A stretch of 64,000 bases of DNA from Marinobacter sp. F4218 (lineage in GTDB: Bacteria > Pseudomonadota > Gammaproteobacteria > Pseudomonadales > Oleiphilaceae), in NCBI RefSeq assembly GCF_019443085.1, contig NZ_JAHZIL010000003.1, positions 868,001 through 932,000 of the forward strand, read 5' to 3'. The notes below the pieces were generated by a model. The model saw only the letters and a program-made list of their open reading frames with translations. It was not told the DNA's origin and did no database searches. Below are positions 19,534 to 29,930 of this stretch, one piece after another; position 1 is the stretch's first letter; each line of letters starts with the position of its first letter. Made by a program: the position numbers and the translations under genes.

Positions 19534-20781
19534 ATGCGCTCAAGACTGACAATGGCCGCAGTTCTGGCTCTCATCCCGGCATCCGCGCTGGCAACCAACG
19601 GTTATTTCAGCCATGGATACGGTACCGTTAACAAAGGCATGGCCGGCGCCGGAAGCTCCCTGTCCCAGGACAGCATCGCTGCCGCTACCAATCCGGCCGG
19701 CATGGCATTCATTGGCGATCGGATGGACGGTGGCATTGAGGTGTTCTCACCGAAACGCCAGTACTCGGTGGACGGCAACCCGACCCAGAACGACATGTTT
19801 CCCCTTACACCCGGCACCTATGAAAGCAGCCGCGATGCGTTTGCCATTCCCCATTTCGGCTTCAACCGGTCGCTGTCCGAGAATACTGCGTTCGGCGTAT
19901 CCGTGTTCGCCAACGGTGGCATGAATACCGACTACCCGGGCGGTAACGGTGGCCCGTTTTATGGCGGCCGTACCAGTGTAAACCTCGAGCAACTGTTCAT
20001 TGCACCAACCTGGTCCTGGGAGTTTTCCGACAACCAGGCCATCGGTATCTCACCGGTTATCGCCTATCAGCGGTTCGAGGCAGAGGGCCTGCAAGGTTTC
20101 GCAGCCTTCTCGTCTGACGGCAGTGCCGTGTCGAACAGGGGGACTGACGATGCCTGGGGCTACGGCTACCAGATCGGCTGGCAAGGTGAGATTACCGACT
20201 CGCTCCGTGGCGGCGTGAGCTGGCGCAATATCCTGAAAATGGATGAGTTCGACAAATACCGGGGCCTGTTCGCCGAACAGGGCGATTTCGACATTCCCCA
20301 GATGTTCAATGCCGGGGTTGCCTGGTCGGGTATCGAGGATCACTGGTTCCTGCTGGATATACAGCACATCCGCTACAGCGAGATCGACAGTGTGGGCAAC
20401 CCGCTGCTTCCCAACCTGATGACAGCGCCCTTGGGCTCGGATCAGGGCGCCGGTTTCGGGTGGGATGACATGACCATATTCAAGCTTGGTTGGCAATGGC
20501 AGCAGACACGGAACCATGCCTGGCGGGCCGGCGTAAGTTACGGGGAAAACCCGGTCTCCAGCGAGGACGTACTTCTCAACATACTGGCGCCGGGAATCCA
20601 GGAGTGGCATTTCACCGGTGGGTTTACCCACAATATCAGCAATCAGCTGGCGCTGTCCGGCATGGCCTTTTTCTCACCCAAAAAAGAAGTATCCGGCCCG
20701 AATCCGCTGGCCACTAACCAGACTGTCACCCTGGAAATGTACCAGCTTGGCGCCTCCGCAAGTGTCGGCTGGTCGTTCTGA
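19534..20781 (+). CDS. FadL/OmpP1-family outer-membrane transporter
   Basis: 415 residues with a signal peptide (LTMAAVLALIPASALA) directly followed by TNGYFSHGYGTVNKGMAGAG and TNPAGMAFIGDRMDGGIEV; the NPAG motif marks the FadL hatch that plugs the 14-strand barrel. The rest alternates as beta-strands and ends in an aromatic residue (SVGWSF), the outer-membrane assembly signal. FadL proteins admit long-chain fatty acids or other hydrophobic compounds, fitting a hydrocarbon- and lipid-using bacterium. The AGGTG ribosome-binding site lies inside the small palindrome AGGTGTTCACCT next to the ATG. Substrate unknown. Confidence 0.88.
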   Translation: MRSRLTMAAVLALIPASALATNGYFSHGYGTVNKGMAGAGSSLSQDSIAAATNPAGMAFIGDRMDGGIEVFSPKRQYSVDGNPTQNDMFPLTPGTYESSRDAFAIPHFGFNRSLSENTAFGVSVFANGGMNTDYPGGNGGPFYGGRTSVNLEQLFIAPTWSWEFSDNQAIGISPVIAYQRFEAEGLQGFAAFSSDGSAVSNRGTDDAWGYGYQIGWQGEITDSLRGGVSWRNILKMDEFDKYRGLFAEQGDFDIPQMFNAGVAWSGIEDHWFLLDIQHIRYSEIDSVGNPLLPNLMTAPLGSDQGAGFGWDDMTIFKLGWQWQQTRNHAWRAGVSYGENPVSSEDVLLNILAPGIQEWHFTGGFTHNISNQLALSGMAFFSPKKEVSGPNPLATNQTVTLEMYQLGASASVGWSF

Positions 20782-20801
20782 TCAGGTCAAAGCTCATCCA
20801 G

Positions 20802-20829
20802 AAGCCCTGGCCAACGCCGGGGCTTTTTG
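20802..20829. terminator. Rho-independent terminator
   Basis: AAGCCCTGGC and GCCGGGGCTT pair around CAAC and are followed by TTTTTG. It ends the FadL-type gene on the plus strand, 13 bp before the convergent dehydrogenase gene stops. Confidence 0.82.
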
Positions 20830-20841
20830 TTTACTCCCGGG

Positions 20842-21777
20842 TCAGGCGACCGAGCCAAGGTTCCGGGCGGTAATGTCGACAATACGCTGCCGGGCCTCCT
20901 GACTTGCCCAGGCCGAGTGCGGCGTGACGATCAGGTTTGGAATGTCGCCCGACAGCAACGGGTTGCCATTGCGCGGGGGCTCCTCCGTCAGCACATCGAA
21001 TCCGGCACCGCCTATCTCGCCCGCCCGCAGCGCATCTGCCAGCGCCTGTTCATTCACCAGCCCGCCACGGCTGGTGTTGATCAGCAGGGCGTCGTTTTTC
21101 ATCATCTTCAATTCCCGGGCCCCAATCAGGTTCCGGGTTTCGTCGGTGAGCAGGCAGTGCAGAGATATGACATCCGCCTTCTGGAGGAACTCGTCGAAAG
21201 GCAACCTCGGGTAGCCCTCCACCTCACCGGCCGGCTGTCCGGGCCGGGCGCCCAGAATAACCTTCATGCCGAAGGCCTCGGCGCGCTCAATCACACCCTG
21301 CCCCAGATCGCCATAGCCAACCACGCCCAGAGTCCGACCTTCCAGTTCCATAATGGGGTGGTCCATCAGACAGAACATGTCACTCTGACCCCAGCGGCCA
21401 GCCCGCACGTCCCGGTCATAATCCAGGAGCCGGGTCGCCAGCGCCAGAATCAGCGCCATGGTGTGCTGGGCGACCGTTGCGCGGCCGTAGTTGGTGACAT
21501 TAAGCACGCGGACACCGTGCTCTTTTGCCGCTGCCTGATCAATGTTGTTCAGCCCGGTGGCCACCACAGCAATGGTGTCGAGTTCCGGACAGGCCTCGAA
21601 ATGCTCCCGCGTCAGGACCACCTTGTTGACGATGACCGTATCAAAGCCACGGATGCGCTCGAGCACCTCGGCCGGCGCGGTTTTTCCATGCTTCACCAGA
21701 CCACCGGTGATACGTTCAATCGGGGTAAGGTCCACATCGTTACCCAATGTGTTGGCATCAAGGAACACGGCTTTCAT
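20842..21777 (-). CDS. D-2-hydroxyacid dehydrogenase (glycerate dehydrogenase/hydroxypyruvate reductase type)
   Basis: 311 residues from ATG 21777, preceded by CAGGAGAAAAGT. Rossmann motif LGVVGYGDLGQGVIERAEAF around residue 150, catalytic Arg in NTSRGGLVNEQAL, Glu in VLTEEPPRNGNPLL and the His of TPHSAWASQEARQR. The layout with a YGRATVAQHTMALILAL segment is like HprA-type enzymes that reduce hydroxypyruvate to D-glycerate with NAD(P)H. Lone gene, divergent from tpm. Exact substrate is not fixed by sequence. Confidence 0.87.
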   Translation of the reverse strand: MKAVFLDANTLGNDVDLTPIERITGGLVKHGKTAPAEVLERIRGFDTVIVNKVVLTREHFEACPELDTIAVVATGLNNIDQAAAKEHGVRVLNVTNYGRATVAQHTMALILALATRLLDYDRDVRAGRWGQSDMFCLMDHPIMELEGRTLGVVGYGDLGQGVIERAEAFGMKVILGARPGQPAGEVEGYPRLPFDEFLQKADVISLHCLLTDETRNLIGARELKMMKNDALLINTSRGGLVNEQALADALRAGEIGGAGFDVLTEEPPRNGNPLLSGDIPNLIVTPHSAWASQEARQRIVDITARNLGSVA

Positions 21778-21852
21778 ACTTTTCTCCTGAATCAAGACAG
21801 GCAAAGATTAGGGTAGACTGAACCAAACGTCCAAATCAGGGAGTGCAAAACC

Positions 21853-22506
21853 ATGGAACATCAGTTCTGGCACGAACGCTGGGCCAAAAAGGAAATCGGC
21901 TTTCACGAGGGCACCGTCAACCAGTACCTCTACGATCACTGGCCGGAACTGGCCGGCAAGGCCACCAGTGCCGTTTTCGTTCCTCTTTGCGGCAAGGCCC
22001 ATGATATGTGGTGGCTCCATGACCGCGGTCATCCTGTCATTGGCGTTGAACTCAGCGACGTGGCCTGTAAGGATTTCTTCGAGGAAGGCGGCGAAAAAGC
22101 CAAGGTGCACCCGGGCGAGCCCTTCACCACGTTCAAGCACGACGATCTTGAACTCTGGTGCGGCGACTTCTTCCAACTGGTTCCGGACGACCTGAAACAC
22201 ATCCGCCTGGTCTACGACCGGGCCGCATTGATCGCCCTACCACCACACATGCGCAAGGGCTACGTGGAACACCTGACGGCAATCATCCCGGACGGCACCA
22301 AGATCCTGCTGATCACGCTCGACTACGACACCGAGATCAAAGGCCCCCCGTTCAACGTCAGCGACGACGAAGTCCGGGAACTCTACGGCGAGGACTACGA
22401 GATCGAACACGTCCTCACCAACACCCTGGCCAAGGACCACCCGTTCACCAAACGCAAAGGCCTGGCCGGCGCCACCGAAAGCGTATTTCGTCTCACCAAG
22501 CGTTAA
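21853..22506 (+). CDS. tpm: Thiopurine S-methyltransferase
   Basis: 217 residues, the family length. Begins EHQFWHERWAKKEIGFHEG, the TPMT signature, with the SAM site VFVPLCGKAHDMWWLHDRGH and VIGVELSDVACKDFF, then LVYDRAALIALPPHMRKGY. In bacteria such enzymes methylate tellurite/selenite species and thiols. ATG 21853 follows CAGGGAGTGCAAAACC. Single-gene unit ending before a long hairpin element (22545). Confidence 0.93.
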   Translation: MEHQFWHERWAKKEIGFHEGTVNQYLYDHWPELAGKATSAVFVPLCGKAHDMWWLHDRGHPVIGVELSDVACKDFFEEGGEKAKVHPGEPFTTFKHDDLELWCGDFFQLVPDDLKHIRLVYDRAALIALPPHMRKGYVEHLTAIIPDGTKILLITLDYDTEIKGPPFNVSDDEVRELYGEDYEIEHVLTNTLAKDHPFTKRKGLAGATESVFRLTKR

Positions 22507-22544
22507 CCTTCAAAGCGCGTTACCGCATGTAGCGCGATCGGATT

Positions 22545-22625
22545 GTGTGCAGGGTGATTTTGCAACCTCTTGTTTGTCTGAGCAAAGCGAGTTTCAACAA
22601 GAGGATGCAAAATCACCCCGCACGC
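22545..22625. repeat. Long hairpin-forming intergenic element
   Basis: Left arm 22545-22576 and right arm 22595-22625 are about 31 bases each and pair with few mismatches; the core GGGTGATTTTGCA is exact. The 18-base loop reads TCTGAGCAAAGCGAGTTT. It lies 38 bp after tpm with no T-run. Together with the yeaG leader it fills the 375-bp gap between tpm and yeaG, which otherwise contains only promoter-like sequence. Confidence 0.75.
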
Positions 22626-22760
22626 GCTCCAGCCTCCAAGCACCCGCCACCCCGTAACACAATTTAATGAACCTTAACCACTTCCCCACTGTCCAATTTT
22701 TCGACCGTGAACTAAGCTCAGAGTATGCAGGCCGCCGCGGCAGCGAGATTGTCGGGCGGC

Positions 22761-22790
22761 TTGAAAGTATCCATTCCTTCCACCCATAAC
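22761..22790 (+). promoter_or_regulatory. Candidate yeaG promoter
   Basis: TTGAAA (22761-22766), an 18-base spacer and CATAAC (22785-22790) lie 92 bp before the yeaG start. A small hairpin CCGCC/GGCGG follows near 22800. In enterobacteria yeaGH is RpoS-controlled; the sequence here does not settle which sigma factor is used. Confidence 0.35.
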
Positions 22791-22881
22791 TAAACAGACC
22801 GCCCAGACTGGCGGAACCGATGCAACGGGGACATTGCGTGAACTGAGAGCTGACTATAAGAGAGCAAGCGAGGGGCTATCT

Positions 22882-24804
22882 ATGACCATCATGCAGCACT
22901 TTAAAGATAGGTATGAGAGTACCCAGGAGGAAGAATTCAGCCTGGAGGAATACCTGGAGATCTGCAAAAAGGACCCAACGGCCTACGCCACGGCCGCTGA
23001 GAGAATGTTAATTGCCATCGGCGAACCAGAACTCATCGATACCTCTCGTGACTCCCGCCTGTCACGCATCTTTTCCAACAAGGTTATCAAGCGCTATCCG
23101 GAATTCTCCGAGTTCTACGGCATGGAAGATGCCGTGGAGAACATTGTGTCGTTCTTCCGCCACGCTGCCCAGGGACTGGAAGAAAAGAAACAGATTCTGT
23201 ATCTGCTTGGCCCGGTGGGCGGCGGTAAATCGTCCCTGGCCGAAAAGCTCAAATCCCTGATGCAGAAAGTGCCGTTCTATGCCATCAAAGGGTCGCCCGT
23301 TAACGAGTCCCCGCTGGGGCTCTTTGACCCCGCCGAAGACGCCCAGATTCTGGAAGAGGAATACGGCATCCCGGCCCGGTACCTGAAAAACATCATGTCA
23401 CCCTGGGCGGTCAAGCGCCTGCACGAGTATGGAGGCGACATCGGCCAGTTCCGTGTCGTGAAGAAATACCCGTCGGTACTCGACCAGATTGGCGTTTCCA
23501 AGACCGAGCCGGGCGATGACAACAACCAGGACATCTCGGCCCTGGTGGGCAAGGTCAACATCCGGATGCTGGAAGATTTCTCCCAGGATGATCCCGATGC
23601 CTACAGCTTCAGCGGCGGCCTGTGCAAAGCCAATCAGGGGCTGCTGGAATTCGTGGAGATGTTCAAAGCCCCGATCAAAGTGCTGCACCCGCTGCTGACA
23701 GCAACCCAGGAAGGCAACTACAACACCACCGAAGGCATGGGCTCAGTGCCCTTCGACGGTGTGATTCTCGCCCACTCCAACGAATCGGAGTGGCAGACCT
23801 TCCGCAACAACAAACACAACGAGGCCTTCCTGGACCGGGTATACATCGTGAAGGTGCCCTATTGTGTGCGGGTGACCGAAGAAATCGAGATCTACAAGAA
23901 GCTGCTGAAAAACAGCTCCCTGGCCGGTGCGCCCTGTGCCCCCGATACCCTGGATATGCTCGCGCAGTTCTCGGTGCTGTCGCGCATCAAGGAACCGGAG
24001 AATTCCAGTATCTTCTCGAAAATGCGGGTTTACGACGGCCAGAACATCAAGGACACCGACCCCAAGGCCAAGTCGATCCAGGAGTACCGGGATGCAGCCG
24101 GCGTGAACGAGGGCATGGACGGGCTGTCCACCCGCTTCGCGTTCAAGATCCTCTCCAAGGTGTTCAACTTCGACACCGCGGAAGTGGCGGCCAACCCGGT
24201 GCACCTGCTGTATGTGATTGAAAAGCAGATCGAGCAGGAGCAGTACCCGGCCGAGGTTCAGGAGCGCTACCTGCGCTTCATCAAGGAGTTCCTGGCACCG
24301 CACTATGTGCAGTTCATCGGCAAGGAAATCCAGACCGCCTACCTGGAAAGCTACAGCGAATACGGTCAGAACCTGTTCGACCGCTACGTCACGTACGCCG
24401 ACTTCTGGATCCAGGACCAGGAGTACCGGGATCCGGAAACCGGCGAAATTCTCGACCGCTCCTCCATCAACGACGAGCTGGAGAAGATCGAGAAGCCGGC
24501 CGGCATCAGCAACCCGAAAGACTTCCGGAACGAGGTGGTCAACTTCGTGCTCCGCGCCCGGGCCAACAATCAGGGGCGCAATCCGTCCTGGCTCAGTTAC
24601 GAGAAACTGCGCAGCGTGATCGAGAAGAAGATGTTCTCGAACACCGAAGATCTGCTGCCGGTTATTTCCTTCAACCCGAAAGCCAGCCAGGAAGATCAGA
24701 AGAAGCACAAGCAGTTCGTCGAGCGCATGGTCGATCGAGGCTACACGGAGAAACAGGTGCGTCTGCTCGCAGAATGGTACCTGAGGGTTCGTAAGTCTCA
24801 CTAA
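22882..24804 (+). CDS. yeaG: PrkA-family serine protein kinase YeaG
   Basis: 640 residues. N-terminal AAA+-like domain with Walker A YLLGPVGGGKSSLAEKLKSL and Walker B-like region, then the PrkA kinase C-terminal domain (about residues 400-640). SPVNESPLGLFDP and the C-terminal CRRR-type RNEVVNFVLRARANNQGRN are characteristic. YeaG acts with YeaH in nitrogen-starvation and stationary-phase adaptation in E. coli. I prefer ATG 22882 (GAGGGGCTATCT upstream; a methionine three codons later aligns equally well); an earlier in-frame start at 22834 adds residues not seen in the family. First gene of a three-gene unit. Confidence 0.95.
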   Translation: MTIMQHFKDRYESTQEEEFSLEEYLEICKKDPTAYATAAERMLIAIGEPELIDTSRDSRLSRIFSNKVIKRYPEFSEFYGMEDAVENIVSFFRHAAQGLEEKKQILYLLGPVGGGKSSLAEKLKSLMQKVPFYAIKGSPVNESPLGLFDPAEDAQILEEEYGIPARYLKNIMSPWAVKRLHEYGGDIGQFRVVKKYPSVLDQIGVSKTEPGDDNNQDISALVGKVNIRMLEDFSQDDPDAYSFSGGLCKANQGLLEFVEMFKAPIKVLHPLLTATQEGNYNTTEGMGSVPFDGVILAHSNESEWQTFRNNKHNEAFLDRVYIVKVPYCVRVTEEIEIYKKLLKNSSLAGAPCAPDTLDMLAQFSVLSRIKEPENSSIFSKMRVYDGQNIKDTDPKAKSIQEYRDAAGVNEGMDGLSTRFAFKILSKVFNFDTAEVAANPVHLLYVIEKQIEQEQYPAEVQERYLRFIKEFLAPHYVQFIGKEIQTAYLESYSEYGQNLFDRYVTYADFWIQDQEYRDPETGEILDRSSINDELEKIEKPAGISNPKDFRNEVVNFVLRARANNQGRNPSWLSYEKLRSVIEKKMFSNTEDLLPVISFNPKASQEDQKKHKQFVERMVDRGYTEKQVRLLAEWYLRVRKSH

Positions 24805-24837
24805 GTCAGCGACCGAGCGCTGAACTGGAGTAACGTT

Positions 24838-26133
24838 ATGGGTATGACCCACGTAGTCGACCGGCGACTGAACGGGAAAAACAAGAGCGCGGTGAACCGG
24901 GAACGGTTCCTGCGCCGCTATCGCCACCACATCAAGAAAGCGGTGGCGGACGCGGTGCAGCGGCGCTCGATTACCGACATCGAGCGGGGCGAAAACGTCA
25001 GCATCCCGACCCGCGACATCGAGGAACCGATTTTCCACCATGGCCAGGGTGGTCGCCGCGAGGTGGTGCATCCGGGCAACCAGGAGTTCGTGGCGGGAGA
25101 CACCATCCCGAAACCGCCCGGGGGCGGTGGCGGCGGCCAGGGACAGGGCAAGGCCAGCCCCGATGGCGAGGGGATGGACGAGTTTGCTTTCCAGATCACT
25201 CAGGAGGAATTCCTGGATTTCCTGTTTGACGATCTGGAACTGCCCAACCTCGCCCGCAAGAAGCTGAAGGATACTGACGCGTTCAAATACGTCCGATCCG
25301 GTTTCACCACTCAGGGTGTGCCCGCCAAGCTGGATGTGGTGCGGTCACTCCGGGGCGCCCACGCGCGCCGGCTTGGTCTCGGCGGAGCCCGCAAGAAGAA
25401 GATCAGGGAGCTGGAGGAACAACTCGCGGACCTGAAATCGGCGCCGGAAGATCTGGATCCCGCCTTCAGCCATGAAGATCAGATTCAGGTGCTGGAGGAA
25501 GAAATTGCCCGCCTGAAGGCGAACGTCCGGCGGATTCCGTTCATCGACGAGATTGACCTGCGTTACCGCCAGCACCGGAAGCACCCGCAACCGGCGACCA
25601 GCGCCGTCATGTTTTGCCTGATGGACGTGTCCGGGTCCATGACCCAGATGCACAAGGACATCGCAAAGCGCTTTTTCATCCTGCTCTACCTGTTCCTGAA
25701 GAAGAACTACAAGAAGATCGACGTGGTGTTCATCCGTCATCACACCAGCGCCAAAGAAGTCGACGAAGAAGAGTTCTTCTACTCCCGGGAAACCGGCGGC
25801 ACCATCGTGTCGAGTGCGTTGAAGCTGATGAAGAAGATTGTCGAGTCCCGGTACCCACCCTCCGAATGGAACATCTATGCCGCCCAGGCGTCGGATGGTG
25901 ATAACTGGAACGACGATTCGCCCGTCTGCAGCAAGATTCTGGCCGACAGCATCCTGCCCCTGGTGCAGTACTACGCCTATATCGAGATTACACCCCAGGA
26001 TCACCAGATGCTCTGGTACGAATACGAAAAGATCATGGAGCGCTTCCCCCAGAGCTTTGCCATGCAACAGATCGCCGACCCGGGTGAAATCTATCCGGTA
26101 TTCCGCCAGCTGTTCGAGAGGAAAGCCGCATGA
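24838..26133 (+). CDS. yeaH: YeaH/YhbH family protein (DUF444), VWA-like
   Basis: 431 residues. The N-terminus [20 protein letters not shown], a glycine-rich linker near residues 95-110 ([15 protein letters not shown]) and a C-terminal von Willebrand A-like domain with the metal-site motif [20 protein letters not shown] are typical of DUF444. Its partner kinase YeaG is 33 bp upstream and SpoVR overlaps its end; the trio is conserved across proteobacteria. Biochemical role unresolved. ATG 24838 follows CTGGAGTAACGTT. Confidence 0.94.
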   Translation: MGMTHVVDRRLNGKNKSAVNRERFLRRYRHHIKKAVADAVQRRSITDIERGENVSIPTRDIEEPIFHHGQGGRREVVHPGNQEFVAGDTIPKPPGGGGGGQGQGKASPDGEGMDEFAFQITQEEFLDFLFDDLELPNLARKKLKDTDAFKYVRSGFTTQGVPAKLDVVRSLRGAHARRLGLGGARKKKIRELEEQLADLKSAPEDLDPAFSHEDQIQVLEEEIARLKANVRRIPFIDEIDLRYRQHRKHPQPATSAVMFCLMDVSGSMTQMHKDIAKRFFILLYLFLKKNYKKIDVVFIRHHTSAKEVDEEEFFYSRETGGTIVSSALKLMKKIVESRYPPSEWNIYAAQASDGDNWNDDSPVCSKILADSILPLVQYYAYIEITPQDHQMLWYEYEKIMERFPQSFAMQQIADPGEIYPVFRQLFERKAA

Positions 26134-27689
26134 CCGATATGATGGACCGTCCCGACGTTCCGGAAAACGGGCACGTTGGGGACCGCCAGCCCATCTCGAC
26201 CAGTTCGGAGTGGACCTTCGATCTGATCAGGAAATACGATGATGAAATCGCCAAGTGCGCCGCCGAGTTCGGCCTGGACACCTATCCGAACCAGATAGAA
26301 GTCATCAGCGCCGAGCAGATGATGGACGCCTACAGTTCGGTCGGAATGCCCGTGGGCTATCACCACTGGTCCTTCGGGAAGCAGTTCCTGAGCACGTCCA
26401 AAGGGTACCAGCGCGGCCAGATGGGGCTGGCGTACGAAATCGTCATCAACTCCAACCCCTGCATCGCCTACCTGATGGAGGAGAACACCCTGCCGATGCA
26501 GGCGCTGGTCATTGCCCACGCCTGCTACGGTCACAACTCCTTCTTCAAGGGCAACTACCTGTTCCGCACCTGGACCGACGCCAGCGCCATCATCGATTAC
26601 CTGGTGTTCGCCCGCCATTACGTGGCGGAATGCGAAGAACGTCATGGCGTGGATGCCGTGGAACAGATTCTCGACTCCTGCCATGCCCTGATGAATTACG
26701 GGGTAGATCGCTACAAGCGCCCGGCCCCCATCTCGGCGGTTGAGGAGCAACGACGGCAGCAGGAGCGTGAGGAGTACCAGCAACGCCGGATCAATGACCT
26801 CTGGCGCACCATTCCGCGACTCGACGATGACGAAGACCCGGTCAAACGCCAGCGACGGTTCCCGGAAGAGCCCCAGGAAAACATTCTCTATTTCATCGAG
26901 AAGAATGCGCCCCTGCTGGAAACCTGGCAGCGGGAAATTGTCCGTATCGTGCGCAAGCTGGGCCAGTACTTCTACCCCCAACGGCAGACTCAGGTGATGA
27001 ACGAGGGCTGGGCCACCTTCTGGCATTACACGCTGACGCACAAAATGTATGAGAAGGGCCTGGTCAACGACGGCTTCATGCTGGAGTTCCTGCAGAGCCA
27101 CACCGCCGTGGTTTACCAGCCCCCGTTCAACAGTCCGTGGTATTCGGGGCTGAACCCCTACACTCTGGGTTTTTCGATCTTCATGGACCTGCGCCGGATA
27201 TGCGAGAACCCGACCGACGAAGACCGCGAATGGTTCCCGGACATTGCCGGCACTGACTGGCTGGAAACCCTTCATTTCGCCATGAAGAACTTCAAGGACG
27301 AGAGCTTTATCCAGCAGTTCCTGTCACCCAAGGTGATGCGCGATATGAAACTGTTCGCCATCCAGAACGACGACCAGGAAGATGTTTACCGGGTTACCGC
27401 CATTCACGACGATCCCGGTTACCGGATCCTGCGCGAGAAGCTGGCGCGGCAGTACAACCTCAGTTACCGGGAGCCCAACATTCAGGTGTGGAACGTGAAT
27501 GTGCGGGGCGATCGGTCACTGACCCTCCGCCATATCCCGGTTGACCGGGTGCCCCTCGGCGACGAGACCGAGGAAGTGCTGCGGCATGTGCACCGCTTGT
27601 GGGGCTTTGACGTGCATCTGGAAAGCGTCGACGAAGGCACCATGGTCGAGGAATATCACTGCCCTCCGAGGGAGCTCGAGGAGGACTGA
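26130..27689 (+). CDS. SpoVR family protein (YcgB-like)
   Basis: 519 residues, full family length. Core segments: [79 protein letters not shown], and [20 protein letters not shown]. The name comes from Bacillus spore cortex formation, but non-sporulating bacteria carry it next to yeaG-yeaH, as here, where its start overlaps the yeaH stop by four bases. His/Glu-rich motifs suggest a metal-dependent fold; function unknown. Confidence 0.95.
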   Translation: MTDMMDRPDVPENGHVGDRQPISTSSEWTFDLIRKYDDEIAKCAAEFGLDTYPNQIEVISAEQMMDAYSSVGMPVGYHHWSFGKQFLSTSKGYQRGQMGLAYEIVINSNPCIAYLMEENTLPMQALVIAHACYGHNSFFKGNYLFRTWTDASAIIDYLVFARHYVAECEERHGVDAVEQILDSCHALMNYGVDRYKRPAPISAVEEQRRQQEREEYQQRRINDLWRTIPRLDDDEDPVKRQRRFPEEPQENILYFIEKNAPLLETWQREIVRIVRKLGQYFYPQRQTQVMNEGWATFWHYTLTHKMYEKGLVNDGFMLEFLQSHTAVVYQPPFNSPWYSGLNPYTLGFSIFMDLRRICENPTDEDREWFPDIAGTDWLETLHFAMKNFKDESFIQQFLSPKVMRDMKLFAIQNDDQEDVYRVTAIHDDPGYRILREKLARQYNLSYREPNIQVWNVNVRGDRSLTLRHIPVDRVPLGDETEEVLRHVHRLWGFDVHLESVDEGTMVEEYHCPPRELEED

Positions 27690-27700
27690 CCTGGAACCAA

Positions 27701-27717
27701 CCGGCCCCAAGGGCCGG
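27701..27717 (+). terminator. GC-rich hairpin after spoVR
   Basis: CCGGCCC and GGGCCGG pair around CAA twelve bases after the spoVR stop. There is no immediate T-run (a T5 run is 60 bases on), so it is only a weak terminator candidate. Confidence 0.35.
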
Positions 27718-27801
27718 GATCCCGAAGGGACACCCACCGCCATCCGGCACCTGAACTCCGGCGGCGGGGGTAGGGTTTTTCAGCGTCGCCGGGACGACTG
27801 A

Positions 27802-29160
27802 TCAGGCATTGACCGAAGGCAGCCCGGACAATGCCATTGCCAACTCCTGGTCGTCGTATTCGTGGTCGCTCAGTTCACCCGCAAAATAGGAGGTATAGGC
27901 CGCCATATCGAAATGGCCATGGCCGCAGAGGTTGAAGAGGATTACCTCGTCCTTGCCTTCCCGCTTGCAACGCAGCGCTTCGTCGATGGCGCCCTTGACC
28001 GCATGATTGGCCTCCGGAGCAGGTACGATACCTTCATTCCGGGCGAACAGAACGCCCGCCTCGAAGCATTCGCGCTGGGTGTAGGACACTGCATCAAACA
28101 ATCCCAGCTCCTTGGCGTGGGATACCAGCGGTGCCATACCATGGTACCGCAGACCACCAGCATGAAAGCCCGGCGGTGTGAAACCGGAGCCCAGGGTGTG
28201 CATCTTGGTGAGCGGCGTCATATGGGCGGTATCGCCATAGTCGTAGGCGTATTTGCCGCGTGTCAGGGTGGGACATGCCGAGGGTTCTACAGCAACGATG
28301 CGGGATTTCTCACCGCCTCTCAGCGCGTGGCCCATAAACGGGAAGGCAATACCGGCAAAATTGGAGCCCCCACCGGTACAACCGACAATAACGTCCGGCC
28401 AGCAGTCCGCCATTTCCATCTGCTGCATGGCTTCCAGGCCGATGACGCTCTGATGGAGCAACACATGATTGAGAACCGAGCCCAGGGCGTACTTGGTGTT
28501 CGGATCCTGCACGGCCAGTTCCACCGCTTCGGAAATGGCAATGCCGAGACTCCCGGTGTGGTCCGGGTTTTCTGCCAGCACTTTGCGGCCAAACTCGGTC
28601 AGTTCCGAGGGCGAGGCCACACACTTGGCGCCGTATGTTTCCATGACGGCCCGGCGATAAGGTTTCTGGTTGTAAGAGACCCGCACCTGAAACACCGTAA
28701 CGTCGATATCAAACAGGGACCCGGCGAAGGACAGCGATGTACCCCACTGACCGGCACCGGTTTCGGTGGTGAGGGTGCGAATGCCCGCTTCCCGGTTGTA
28801 GAACGCTTGGGGAATGGCGGTGTTGGGCTTGTGGCTACCCGCCGGACTCACGCCTTCGTATTTGTAGAAGATCTTTGCTGGTGTGCCGAGCGCCTTCTCA
28901 AGGCGGTGAGCCCGGTACAGGGGCGCCGGCCGCCAGAGGTTGTACACGTCACGTACCGGCTCCGGAATCTCGATTTCCCGCTCAGTGGTCACTTCCTGTT
29001 CGATCAGTGCCATCGGAAACAGAGGCTCAAGATCCGAGGGCCCTACCGGTTGCTGGGTGCCCGGGTGCAACACCGCCGGCAACGGCTCAGGCAGATCCGC
29101 CTGCAGGTTGTACCAGTACTTCGGCATCTGGCTTTCTTCGAGCAGAAATTTGGTTTGCAT
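27802..29160 (-). CDS. TrpB2-type PLP enzyme (tryptophan synthase beta-like)
   Basis: 452 residues, longer than the roughly 400 of canonical TrpB and with the TrpB2 features: an N-terminal extension ([20 protein letters not shown]), [15 protein letters not shown], the Schiff-base lysine in [34 protein letters not shown], and the phosphate loop [11 protein letters not shown]. No trpA is near. TrpB2 proteins can make tryptophan from indole and serine alone and are often thought to salvage indole; in vivo role here is unknown. ATG 29160 follows AGGAAGTCCAGACAA. Divergence from canonical TrpB seen here makes a duplicate trpBA elsewhere likely. Confidence 0.9.
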   Translation of the reverse strand: MQTKFLLEESQMPKYWYNLQADLPEPLPAVLHPGTQQPVGPSDLEPLFPMALIEQEVTTEREIEIPEPVRDVYNLWRPAPLYRAHRLEKALGTPAKIFYKYEGVSPAGSHKPNTAIPQAFYNREAGIRTLTTETGAGQWGTSLSFAGSLFDIDVTVFQVRVSYNQKPYRRAVMETYGAKCVASPSELTEFGRKVLAENPDHTGSLGIAISEAVELAVQDPNTKYALGSVLNHVLLHQSVIGLEAMQQMEMADCWPDVIVGCTGGGSNFAGIAFPFMGHALRGGEKSRIVAVEPSACPTLTRGKYAYDYGDTAHMTPLTKMHTLGSGFTPPGFHAGGLRYHGMAPLVSHAKELGLFDAVSYTQRECFEAGVLFARNEGIVPAPEANHAVKGAIDEALRCKREGKDEVILFNLCGHGHFDMAAYTSYFAGELSDHEYDDQELAMALSGLPSVNA

Positions 29161-29192
29161 TTGTCTGGACTTCCTCTTTTGTTATTTGTTTA

Positions 29193-29930
29193 TTAAACCG
29201 GTAGCAGATATTCAATCAGATCAACCAACCAGGGGACCAGCAAGGCCGTTGCGAAGGCCGAAAGCGCCATTGCCAGGCCGGAAAACGCGCCCATCTGAGA
29301 GCTTACCTGAAACGCTCTGGCAGTTCCGATACCGTGGGCCGCAACGCCCATCGCAATGCCCTTGGCGGCGTCATCCCGAACCCGAATCCACTCGAACAGT
29401 TTGGTTCCCAACACCGCGCCAGTAATGCCCGTGGCGACCACCAGAACCGCCGTCAGAGACGGAAGCCCGCCAATTTTCTCGGAAATGCCCATGGCCACCG
29501 GCGCCGTTGCAGACTTCGGTGCCAGGGACATCTGAATCTCCGGAGACCCGCCCAGAAGTCGGGCCAGACCGATGGAGCTACCGGCGGCAATCACAACACC
29601 ACAGAATAGCGAAATCGTCACCGGCAGCCAGAGCTGTCGAAGCCGGGAAAACTGTTGGTACAGGGGAACGGCCAGGGCTACCGTCGCCGGCCCCAGCAGG
29701 AAATGGACGAACTGCCCGCCCTCGAAATAATCGCTGTAGGACGTTCCCGTCAGCATGAGCAACCCGATCAGCATGGCCACGGACGTCACGACCGGATTCG
29801 CCAGGGGATTCGAATCGGTACGCAGGTAAAAGCGATACGCAAGTCCATAAGCGACCAGGGTGATGGTCAGCCCCAGCAAAGGAGAGGTCGAAAGGTAGAC
29901 CCAGATATCCCGCAACCCCGGCTCATTCAT
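29193..29930 (-). CDS. lrgB: LrgB/CidB-family membrane protein
   Basis: 245 residues, about six or seven membrane helices. Characteristic segments: LLGPATVALAVPLYQQ, SLAPKSATAPVAMGISEKIGG and GVAAHGIGTARAFQVSSQMG. The family controls murein hydrolase activity and, in some bacteria, exports or takes up small metabolites such as pyruvate or glycolate. It overlaps the lrgA-like gene by eight bases, so the two are coupled. The cell-death role known from Gram-positive bacteria need not apply here. Confidence 0.92.
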   Translation of the reverse strand: MNEPGLRDIWVYLSTSPLLGLTITLVAYGLAYRFYLRTDSNPLANPVVTSVAMLIGLLMLTGTSYSDYFEGGQFVHFLLGPATVALAVPLYQQFSRLRQLWLPVTISLFCGVVIAAGSSIGLARLLGGSPEIQMSLAPKSATAPVAMGISEKIGGLPSLTAVLVVATGITGAVLGTKLFEWIRVRDDAAKGIAMGVAAHGIGTARAFQVSSQMGAFSGLAMALSAFATALLVPWLVDLIEYLLPV

